The notes beneath the pieces were generated by a model, which ran no database searches, had not been told where the DNA came from, and worked only from the letters and a program-made list of their open reading frames with translations. The position numbers and the translations under genes are program-made. Below are positions 21,786 through 31,235 of a stretch of DNA of 64,000 nt, one piece after another. Each line of letters opens with the position of its first letter. The stretch's first letter is position 1. The DNA is from Tribonema minus (lineage: Eukaryota; Sar; Xanthophyceae; Tribonematales; Tribonemataceae). The stretch is from contig JAFCMP010000133.1 in assembly GCA_017506865.1 (NCBI GenBank), positions 124,001-188,000 of the forward strand, read 5' to 3'.

Positions 21786-21939
21786 GATCTTATATGACAT
21801 GTAGTCAACACCACGCATTCACAGCACAACAAAGTCTTCATCATTGTCTCCCATTCCATGGCAGCTGGACCGGGTTTGCATAAACCTCACGAGATCATGG
21901 ACTCTAAAACCTACAAGTAGGGTTCTTCAGTCACCCATA

Positions 21940-22993
21940 TCAGTCACCCACCATCATATACTCATTGCACGCCGATGCATCCATGCTGGCGTTATGGCGC
22001 AGCCCCAAGCTCTCAAGCCGGGCTACCTTTTTCGACAAGAGAGCCTTGTCAATGTCCGCTATAGTCATGCAGCGAACAGTGTCGAACTCACTCCTACCGT
22101 CGTCAATGATATCCACCAGCCCCAGCAACACTGGCAATGGGTGCGGCGCATCCAGCTCCATTGCCTCCGTCACCATCACATCGTGTAAAAAGCCGACGGT
22201 ACGCACCATTTTGTTGGGGTCACGTATAGGGTTGGCAAAGTGCGTATATTTGGATTTTACATACCCCTATATATACGTACTTTTGGCGTATAATACGTAT
22301 ATACTGCGTACATTAGCGTATCTGACAAAGCCAAATCTCGCTACGGCGCTTTCCCGTCTTTGGATTTCTCTGAAACCAGGTGCATTCGAACGGGCTCAGG
22401 CTGCTGATTACAGACATGCAGACACTAGAAATAATTGCCTTCATAAAGTGATATCAGAGCAACACTTGAAGTATGGGATTTTCTTGAAGTTGGCCGAAAT
22501 GCCAAAAGAAGCTTGGTTACGGCCTGAGTGTGCCGACCGCATGGTGCCGCTGAAAAGCCGCACCTCGCCAGGGGGCAGCCTGTGCTCTGTCAGCATGAGC
22601 AGCGACTCCTTCCCTTCGTCCTCTTCCACATCACCGATAGAACAAGCCGTGAAGGCTCGTGCAGGCTCTGCTGGCGAAGTGCGAAGCTGCCTGAGCCACT
22701 GAATTGTCAAGTTCAGGCTGTGCAGGCGCCTTGTGTGGCTTAAGACCACCGCTCAGCCCTGCCTTTCCGCTTCTGGCCCCAAGATAGCCCTAGCCACCTT
22801 ACCCTTGGCATGCGCTGGGCCACGGGCGACACTCGTGAGCACCACAGCGGTGCAAAAGCGTATACGCGAATATACGCCCCGTTTCGGCGTCTACGCGTAT
22901 ATATACGCGTATATACCAATATACCGTATATATACTATCTACGCATGTGCCAACCCTAGTCACGTATGATGTCGATGTTTAGCTTCTTTTCTC
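21940..22993 (-). pseudogene. Minus-strand reading frame split by a hAT insertion
   Basis: An exon-like frame begins after a GTTGCAG acceptor at 22994 and reads EKKLNIDIIRD up to the element. It resumes at 22218 with PNKMVRTVGFLHDVMVTEAM and stays open to 21940, possibly using a GTGGGT donor near 21952. Joining 22959 to 22218 with one copy of the 8-bp duplication keeps the frame exactly, with no stop. The product is not one I recognise: mixed alpha-helical composition, no repeats, codon use less GC-extreme than MetE. With the element in place the frame ends almost at once inside the element, so this allele is probably inactive unless the element is spliced out. Confidence 0.65.
22227..22958. 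mobile_element. hAT-type non-autonomous DNA transposon, 732 bp
   Basis: Ends are inverted: TAGGGTTGGCA at 22227 and TGCCAACCCTA ending at 22958, with about 21 of 24 terminal bases matching. They are flanked by a perfect 8-bp duplication GTCACGTA (22219-22226 and 22959-22966). An 8-bp duplication with YARNG-like tips is the hAT superfamily signature. Subterminal regions are rich in CGTATA/TACGTA motifs, as expected for transposase binding sites. The centre (about 22340-22850) is GC-neutral and holds a minus-strand frame of about 100 codons (22441-22749) with the segment LLMLTEHRLPPGEVRLFSG. This is not a hAT transposase signature and could be captured host DNA. Confidence 0.9.
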
Positions 22994-23082
22994 CTGCAAC
23001 TTCAACAGTGTGTTGAACTTGTTCGCAACGCTCGCCTCGTAGTGGTTGGTGCCTGCACGTCATGTCATCAACATGAGCAGAC

Positions 23083-23330
23083 GGAACGCAGCACATGGAC
23101 TCACAGCGCCCCCTGCCGCCCTCTGATTGCCGCCGGTGATGCCTCTCCTTGGATTTTACTCCGTTGAAGTACTGGGACCGGCAAAGTGAAACCAGGGTAG
23201 TTGCACAAAAGCATGAGCTGAAAAACGCACCATATGGACTCACAGCACCCCTGCGGCATTTGAATGCCCCTGATGCCTCTCTTGGATTTGTAGGCAAACC
23301 TACCTGACTGCCCATCAACTCAAACTTCCC
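23083..23330 (+). repeat. Upstream repeat unit U, copies 3 and 4
   Basis: Copy 3 (23083-23170) has ACATGGACTCACAGCGCCCC and GATGCCTCTCCTTGGATTTT. Copy 4 (23214-23330) has GAGCTGAAAAACGCACCATA, ATGGACTCACAGCACCCCTG and CCCATCAACTCAAAC. Copy 4 ends at the left edge of retrotransposon copy 1. Confidence 0.7.
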
Positions 23331-23332
23331 GA

Positions 23333-25919
23333 GACCGCGTCTCCACGCTGCTAGAACCCATTGGCCAGTTTGGGGTCGGCGCGCGGGGGGGCGCGGAGAG
23401 GTGGCGCTCATGGCGCAGCTCACGCATGAGTGCGGCGGCGTGCTCCTTGCCATTGACGGCAGTAATGCCTTCAACGCGCTGTCGCGCTCGGCAGTCCTCA
23501 CTGCGGTGGCCGAGCATCTGCCTGGCCTGTACGGCTACGCCGTAGTACGTCGAGCACATCTACGGCCCCGGGCGGGCCCCTTGGCTACAATTTGGCCTAG
23601 ATGGGCACGCCGACGCCGCGATCATCCTCTCCCAACAGGGCGTGCAGCAGGGCGACCCATTGGGGCCGCTGCTGTTCGCGCTGGTACTGCGCGGCACCAT
23701 GGTGGCTGCCCGCGCCAAGTTCCCGCAGCTGGCGCTTCCGGGCTACCTCGATGACCTCACCATCATGACACCCAGCTGTGACGCGCCAGTGCTCGGCCAC
23801 GTTGGCCGCGCGTTCCGCTTCATACAACAGGCGCTGAGCGAGCTAAACATTCAGGTCAACGTCACGAAATGCGCGGCGCTGGTGCCGGCCTCAGGCGGCG
23901 CTCGCGAGCGCGCCGCCGCCGTCTTCGCTGCCGCCAATGTCCCCGTACCAGTATGTGACGACGGCATCACGCTGATGGGGGTGCCGGTTGGCACCGAGGA
24001 CTTCGTGCGCGCACACGTAGTGGCGACCCTTCGTGCCCCCGGCACCGACCGCCTGGTGGCGGAGCTGGTGCAGATGGAGGATGTGCAGGCTGCCTTCTCG
24101 ATTCTGCGTCTTGCTGTCCCCGCCCGCGCAGGGCATGTCGCACGCAACACGGCGCCGTCCCTCACGCACGAGGAGCTACGGCGCTTCGACGCCATCACGC
24201 TAGCGGCCGTGGCTGCGCTGGCGCAGGAGCCATCGGCGGGCCTTACGCCGCCGGCCCACGAGGGCGCGCCGGCGGCTGGTGACGATTGCCGCGGCCCGCC
24301 AGCGGTTGCGGCGGCGGCGGCACCGCCCTCTCTGTGGGCGGCGGCAGTGGCATGGGTACGCGGCGCCGACTGGGGTGGCGAGGCCCCGGTGACGCTACTA
24401 GCACATCAGCAGGTATGCGTGCATCTGCGGCTGGGGAGCGGTGGCTTTGGCGTGCTGGGCGCGGCGCCGCGTGCATGTGCCGCATTTGCTGCGCGTACCC
24501 TCGAGTGCATGGGACCGGCACTGGCGGCGTTTCCAGTGGCGGCACGCAGCCGCGTCCTGGAGCACGCCCGCTACGGCTTCACCTTCACTCAGATAGCTAC
24601 CTGCCTGCAGCAGCTGCGCAGCGGCAGCGATGATGCCGCAGCGGCCTCGCACTGCTCCTGCCCTCGGTCTGGTACCAGGACTGGCGCCAGGACGACGGCG
24701 CATGGCGGGCACTGCGCGATCTGCTGCAACGGGCAGGCGGAGCTGCGGGGCTGGGCATGCGGACTCGCGCCGGCGCGCGCTGCGCTGCGCCAGCGGCGGC
24801 GCGCGAGCCAGGCTCTGCCCAGGCCCCGCCGGCCGCCGTGCTGCCGCGGCGTCAAGCCGCGCTATCACGGGTGCTAGACGCAGCGCTCGCCGCCACGCAG
24901 CTGCGCCGGCTTGAAGCAGCAAATGCGTTGGAAGCAGTCGCGGCGTGGCGCAGCGGCGCCTCTAAGGGGGCCATGGGTTTCTTGGCGCAACTGCCGAGCA
25001 CTGACCCAGCGGAGACCATGTCGCCGCCAGAATTCCGCGAGACGCTGCGGCGCCACCTGGGCGTGGAGCGCCCCGCCTCCGCTGCGGCGCGGTGCCCCAA
25101 GTGCCATAAACCGGTGGACTCAGGTGCCCACCTGCGCCGCTGCACACAAGGGCTTAACGTCACGCGACACAACTTGCTCGCAGACGCGCTCTTTCAGCTG
25201 CTCAAGCAGGTGGCCCACCTCCGCGGTCTCGACCGGGACACCCTTGCCCCCTTCCGCCGCTACGCTGCGCGCCACGGGTTCAACAAGTTCATGGACATCG
25301 TCTTCGGCAGCAACCAGATCTGCCTTCTAGTCCCTAAAGTGCAGCCGAGCGCCGACGCGGTAGCGGCAGGCCGGTGCACTAAACTGCGCGGCGGCTTTGA
25401 AGTAGCTTGTTGCATAGACGTCACCATACGTGACAGCTCATGTCCCTCCCGCCTCCGTCAGGCTCAGGGGGGCGCGCGCGATGTGCAGCGCGTGCTTGAA
25501 TCGGCTTCGCAGGAAAAGATAGACACATACGTAGTCTCAGGGGCCCTGGACCCCACTACACACACCCTATTTTCCGCAGCCTTTGACCACTTCGGCGCTA
25601 TGTCACGCGACACACAAGCGCTGCTACACGCACTCGCCGAGCAGAGCTCGCAGGGCAGCTACAATCTCGCGCAGCGCGTTGCCTTTTGGCGCCCCCGCAC
25701 CTCCCTCGCGCTACAGTGCGCGCTCACACGTGTCGTGATCGACAACTGGAACGCAGTCATTGCCCCTGATGGCGACGTCAGCGCTTACCGCCGCATCGCA
25801 CTGTTGCAAGTGCCGCGGCCCTCGCCGGCCAGCGCCGAACCGCCGGCCCTTCCGTAGGTTTAGTTATTGCAAGCCCGACTTATCGTGCGCGCAGCCCATG
25901 CGGTCCAGGACATAACATA
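23333..25919 (+). mobile_element. Non-LTR retrotransposon (RLE-type), copy 1, frameshifted
   Basis: The polymerase region shows QFGVGARGGAE (about 23366-23400), domain A LLAIDGSNAFNAL (about 23450-23490), domain B GVQQGDPLGPLLFAL (about 23640-23683) and domain C GYLDDLTIM (23741-23767). The frame shifts near 23395, near 23540 and near 24640, so this copy is dead. The C-terminal part is intact: a C-x2-C-x8-H-x3-C finger (CPKCHKPVDSGAHLRRC), then a segment with CCIDVTIRD and EKIDTY that resembles the restriction-like endonuclease core of R2-type elements. Stop at 25855-25857, then a roughly 60-bp 3' UTR ending CATGCGGTCCAGGACATAAC. No LTRs and no poly(A). The 5' junction lies in a decayed AACTCAAAC and the 3' junction faces AACTTCAAC, a probable 9-bp target duplication. 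Confidence 0.85.
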
Positions 25920-25943
25920 CAACTTCAACGGTGGGTTGAACTT

Positions 25944-26952
25944 CGGGCTTGAAGCAGCAAATGCGTTGGAAGCAGTCGCGGCGTGGCGCAGCGGTGCCTC
26001 TAAGGGGGCCATGGGTTTCTTGGCACAACTGCCGAGCACTGACCCAGCGGAGACCATGTCGCCGCCGGAATTCCGCGAGACGCTGCGGCGCCACCTGGGC
26101 GTGGAGCGCCCCGCCTCCGCTGCGGCGCGGTGCCCCAAGTGTCATAAAACAGTGGAGTCAGGTGCCCACCTGCGCCGCTGCACACAAGGGCTCAACGTCA
26201 CGCGACACAACTTGCTCGCAGACGCGCTTTTTCAGCTGCTCAAGCAGGTGGCCCACCTCCGCGGTCTCGACCGGGACACCCTTGCCCCCTTCCGCCGCTA
26301 CGCGGCGCGCCACGGGTTCATCAAGTTCATGGACATCGTCTTCGGCAGCAACCAGATCTGCCTTCCAGTCCCTAAAGTGCAGCCGAGTGCTGACGCGGTA
26401 GCGGCAGGCCGGTGCACTAAACTGCGCGGCGGCTTTGAAGTAGCTTGTTGCATAGACGTCACCATACGTGACAGCTCATGTCCCTCCCGCCTCCGTCAGG
26501 CTCAGGGGGGCGCGCGCGATGTGCAGCGCGTGCTTGAATCGGCTTCGCAGGAAAAGATAGACACATACGTAGTCTCAGGGGCCCTGGACCCCACTACACA
26601 CACCCTATTTTCCGCAGCCTTTGACCACTTCGGCGCTATGTCATGCGACACACAAGCGCTGCTACACGCACTCGCCGCGCAGAGCTCGCAGGGCAGCTAC
26701 AATCTCGCGCAGCGCGTTGCCTTCTGGCGCCGCCGCACCTCCTTCGCGCTACAGCGCGCGCTCACACGTGTTGTGATCGACAACTGGAACGCAGTCATTG
26801 CCCCTGATGGCGACGTCAGTGCTTACCGCCGCATCGCACTGTTGCAAGTGCCGCGGCCCTCGCCGGCCAGCGCCGAACCGCCGGCCCCTCCGTAGATTTA
26901 TTTATTGCCCGATTATCGTGTGCTCAACCCATGCGGTCCAGGACATAATATA
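25944..26952 (+). mobile_element. Non-LTR retrotransposon copy 2, 5'-truncated
   Basis: Begins abruptly at sequence equal to 24909 of copy 1 and runs through the same CCHC finger, RLE-like segment and stop (about 26893-26895), nearly identical at the nucleotide level. Its 3' end (GCGGTCCAGGACATAATAT) matches copy 1. It is flanked by AACTTCGGG on both sides (25935-25943 and 26954-26962), a clean 9-bp target duplication. 5' truncation plus a short duplication is the hallmark of target-primed reverse transcription. It encodes no polymerase. A frame of about 342 codons is open from flanking DNA at 25867. Confidence 0.88.
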
Positions 26953-27100
26953 CAACTTCGGGACGTGAGTTCACGTGAGTTGGCTGGCACTCAAAGCAGA
27001 ACCCCAAGGGCGGCAGCAGCAGCATATCAACCTTTCAGCGTGCAACTTTACTGCTGTCAGTGGTGACGCCGAACGCACTTAGCAGAGAGGGGAGGTAGCC

Positions 27101-28732
27101 ATGGCAGAAGCCGAGATCTCGGTCAGATCCATCAGAGTGAGGGCGGCGGCTGCAGATCACCCGGCCTTGACTACTGCACCGCACATCCTAGCTTTCCTCC
27201 CACCGTCGCTCATGACCAGAACCACCTGCACGGCCTTTAACGCTGAGATCGAGTAGCGCGAGGCCCCACGGAAGCACCAGACGGTGGCGGCAGATGCCGT
27301 GGCCAGCGCCAGCCTCATAGACTGGGCGGTGCAGAGCGGCTTAAAGGCGGCCTTGGCGCAAAAGTTGTGCGTACTCCACCGGGACCTGGACGGGCTGCTT
27401 GTCCTGCACCGCTTGCACGCTCTGCTGCCGCGACGAGATTACGCCACCATAGCTGCAGAGAAAGGGGACCTGCAGCTGTTGCAGTGGCTGCGGAAGAACG
27501 GCATTATCTTGAACGAATCAGACAAGGAGGTATGCAGTTCTGCTGCTGCCGGCGGTCATCTGGAGGTGCTGCAGTGGCTGCGTAAGACCGGCTGCGGCTG
27601 GAACGCGGACACATGCGCCGCTGCCGCAGCGGCCGGGCACGTCGAGGTCCTGCAGTGGGCGTACGCCAAAGGCTGTCCATGGGCTAGGCACGGTACGGGC
27701 ATCTGCTCAGCGGCAGCTGCGGGGGGACACCTCGCGATGCTGCAGTGGGCGCGAGCGCAAGGCTGTCGCTGGGACGCAGACACCTGCAACGACGCAGCAG
27801 CTGAGGGCCACCTCGAGGTGCTGCGGTGGGCGCGCGCAAACGGCTGCCCCTGGGATGCGCGTGTTTGCCAAGTTGCTCTGGAGCGGGGGCACCGGAAGGT
27901 AGTGCAGTGGGCACTTGCCAATGGCTGCCCCTGGGACGCAAGCGGCGCTTGTGCGCACGCCGTGCAACACGGGGACCTGGAGCTGCTGATTTGGGCTCGC
28001 GCAAACGGGTACCCGTGGGACGCGCGGACGTGCAGCGTGGCGGCATCACGGGGGCATACCCACATACTGCCTTGGGCGCACACTAACGGGTGTCCCTGGG
28101 ACGAGGAAACGTGCAGCGAGCTTGCAAGGCAGGGCGACCTCCAGTGGCTGCGGTGGGCCCGGCTCAACGGGTGCCCCTGGGACGAGCGGACATGCAGCTA
28201 TGCTGCGAGCAAGGGGCACCTCGCTTTGCTGCGTTGGGCCCAGGCAAACGGGTGCCCCTGGGAAGAGCACACATGCACACAGCTGGCGCAGCGTGGCGAT
28301 CTTCACACGCTGCAGTGGGCGCGCGCCAGCGGCTGTCCCTGGGATGCAGGGTTGTGCACGGACGCCGCGTTCGCAGGACATCTAGAGGTGCTGCGCTGGG
28401 CGCATGCCAATGGGTGCCCCTGGGACAAGGTTAACCTGTGAGGAGCTAGCTAGAGCAGGTGACTTCGAGTCGCTAAAGTGGGCACGCAGCAACGGATGCC
28501 CCTGGGACGAGGAGGTCTGCAGCTATGTGGCCTTGCACGGAGACTTGGCCATGCTGCAGTGGGCGCGCTCGAATGAGTGTCCCTGGGACGGATGGACCAT
28601 ATGGTATGCCAGAGATCGTGGGCATCACCACGTGGTTGAGTGGGCGCGTGCCGACGGGTGCCCCGAACCCTATGAGTCCGCTGAGTCAGAGTACAACGTT
28701 TATGCTGATTCTGCTAGTGAAGATGAGGAGTA
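27101..28732 (+). pseudogene. CPWD-type ankyrin-like gene A2 with stop and frameshift
   Basis: Paralogue of A1 with the same start (MAEAEISVRS, ATG 27101). A TAG at 27254-27256 replaces the AAG of A1 (GAGATCGAG-TAG). After it the frame is open from about 27257 to 28438 and encodes twelve 27-residue units, four of them absent from A1. A one-base insertion near 28431 (GACAAGGTTAACC against GACGAGGGAACC) ends that frame at TGA. The remaining units (TCEELARAGDFESLKWARS onward) continue in the next frame to the stop at about 28730. If both lesions are real this is a pseudogene of about 15 repeat units. A start after 27256 could still give a 385-codon protein. Confidence 0.85.
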
Positions 28733-29403
28733 ATATCGCGCTCACGCACTGCTCAGCACTCGGTTGGATGACCAGGTCTCAATCTGGGTCATTCCGCATG
28801 GGTTCTGATGGTGAGTAAGTAGTACTTATGAGTGCATGTATTGAACCGGTGTAGGGCTGCATCGGCCATAAACGCCTTGTGTCCTCTGATGCCACGGTAC
28901 ATGTATGCACGTCGCTCCATACAAATTTGTGTCAGCAACACATTGTTGCCTCTGCTGCTGCTGCTGCTGCTGCTGCTGCTACTGCTCGCTGCTCATGACC
29001 ATGATGGTGTCTTGACACTGTTGTCAGGTGGTGCCTGCATGTCTTTGTGCTGTTGCCTGTTCAGTGGCGATGTCTCTAGTTGGATGATGGTTCCACAGGT
29101 AAGTCAGTCTCAGGCTGTTGCTTCCGGTGCCTGTGGGAGTGGCATTCTGGCAGCAGCAAACAACCGATGGGTTTGCATACGCTTTTGTTAGTGGCGCAAA
29201 TGGCCGTGTATACGGCAGCTATAGCTTACCCCAGAGCAACAACTGTGAGGATCGATCAACGGCCAGAGGCTAGAGCGCCCTAGATGGAGTGCACCCCACT
29301 TTTATCCGCTGCTGTTGCTACTGCTGCTGCTGGGGGTAGCGGTGGCTAGATTGTGGCGCCTGTGTGCCAAATTTTGTCGGGAACCATTTTTGTTGTGTAA
29401 GGG
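28733..29403. other. A2 3' flank (duplicate of the A1 flank)
   Basis: Matches 20868-21370 as described there, including a pure CTG run at about 28954-28980. From about 29230 the similarity ends. The remaining 170 bases lead into the third ankyrin-like locus with nothing recognisable. Confidence 0.6.
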
Positions 29404-30448
29404 TTGATCACATGTGTGAGCGGCTTGCGCCATGATGGTCGAATGTGGGTTTCATGCTGTTTCCACATTCATTGCCGCATCAACGGTCTTCCTTATGACA
29501 ACCGAAGCGTCAGCTCATCAGCTACAGCAGGGCGCCACATGGCAGTGCTGCAGTGGCTGTGCCATATTGGCTGCCAGTCCACCGCAACGGTGTGTGCCGC
29601 TGCGGCAAGTGGTCTCCATGTGCTGCAATGGGCGCGCGCCAACGGCTGCCCTGGGATGAGCAAGTTTGCCATGCCGCTCTGGAGCGCGGGCACCTGGAGA
29701 TAGAGTAAATGCAGTGGGCTCACGCCTACGGCTGCCCCTGGGACACGAGCGAGGCTCATGCGTATCAATATATGTGTGATAGTATGCTGCGGCACAGAGC
29801 AGCTTGGAGCTGCTGCAGTGGGCTCACGGCCAAGGATACCCATGGCACGTACACATGTGCAGCATTGCTGCAGCAGCACGCGGGGGTCTCAAGTTACTGC
29901 AGTGGGCGCGCTCATGCGAATGCCCCTGGGACGAGGACACCTGCAACCGTGCTGCGGGGAATGGATGTTTTGCGGTGCTACACTGGGCACGCGCCAATGG
30001 CTACCCCTGGGATGCATGCACTTGCAGCAGTGCTGCAGACGGGGGGCACCTTGAGGTACTGCAGTGGGCACGCATCAACGGCTGCCCCTGGGATGCACGC
30101 ACATGCGGAGCCGCAGCAAGAAAGGGGCACATCGAGGTTTTGCGCTGGGCGCATGCCAACGGGTGCCCCTGGGACGAGGCAACGTGCGCGGGACTCGCCA
30201 GCGGTGGCCACTTTCAGGCTTTACAGTGGGCACGCGTCAGCGGGCGCCCCTGGGATGTGCGGGGTCTGCATGCAGTGCATGTGGCCTCGCACGGAGACTT
30301 GGACATGCTGCAGTGGGCGCGCGCACGCGGGTGCCCGTGGGACGGCAGGACCATGGTTGTTGCCAGAGATTTATCGCACCACCAGGTGCTTGAATGGGCA
30401 CGCGCAATTGGGTGTCCTGAGCCGGAGGATCCAGTGTTGATGCCATGA
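29404..30448 (+). pseudogene. CPWD-type ankyrin-like locus A3, multiply frameshifted
   Basis: The first part (29404-29703) reads AGRHMAVLQWLCHIGC and HVLQWARANGC, then breaks. A middle piece reads MQWAHAYGCPWDTSEAHAY in another frame (29709-). The rest (29804-30448) is open and carries about eight units (MELLQWAHGQGYPW ... CEPEDPVLMP-like end). At least two frame changes are needed to join them. It lacks the MAEAEISV start and is more diverged than A1 and A2 are from each other, so it is an older member of the cluster. Confidence 0.75.
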
Positions 30449-30734
30449 CCATCACTTTGGGGGAGTATTGAAAGCGTCTGATTTGATGCAGTAGGTGCTG
30501 ACAAACCGGGTTCTGATAAACCTACCAGTGGAATATGCGCAGCCCGAGGAGCTCAGACTTCCGAGGATGGGTGAATGTATAGCATTGTGTCAGCGTACAT
30601 GATGTTTAGTCGCAGCAATTATTAACTGTTGCACCCTTAGCGTATGCGGCCCGATTGCAGTAAATGTATGCGCACCTGCTCAGGCACATCTCATGCTGAG
30701 GTGTAAGCATGCTGCCGCTGCTGCCGCTGTTGCC

Positions 30735-30767
<33 letters not shown>

Positions 30768-31021
30768 GCTGCTGCTGTTGCGCTGTGCTGCTGCTGCTGC
30801 TACTGCTAGCAGCTGCTACTACTGCTGCTGCTGTCCCTGAGTACTCATGAGTGATGCAGGCCTGTACATATGCAAACTCTGCTGTTGGCCAACTGTTATG
30901 TGTGTAAGTCATGCAGATGCCCAATTTGCAACCCAAGAAACTTGAGTTCTTGAGAACAGCAACTCAACTTTTATGGTACAGTATGTATAGCCAGAATAAA
31001 CGCGAGAATAAAAAAGCCAAG

Positions 31022-31060
<39 letters not shown>

Positions 31061-31235
31061 AGGGGGGACAAGAACACGCTGGGCAGTAACATTCAACCAT
31101 GAGGGCTATGAGGGTGGTAGCTGCTGTAGTAGCTTGCGGTGCGCTTAGGAGCGTGCAGGCCTGGGTCATCGGGGGACAGCTGCACGGGATCGCCTTGCCG
31201 GACTCTCGGCCTTCGCACCCAAGAAGGTGCATCGC
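30449..31235. other. A3 to MAM33 copy 1 intergenic region with CTG and GA microsatellites
   Basis: A decayed CTG/CCG triplet tract occupies about 30712-30835. A (GA)n run at about 31023-31060 lies 175 bp upstream of the proposed start at 31236 and could be a GAGA-like promoter element or simply a microsatellite. No other gene seen. Confidence 0.5.

Noticed and set aside
19560-30448. Endogenous giant-virus insertion suggested by CPWD ankyrin-like repeats
   Set aside because: There is no viral core gene, composition matches the surroundings, and cellular retroelements and hAT DNA are interleaved. These repeats are common in heterokont genomes themselves.
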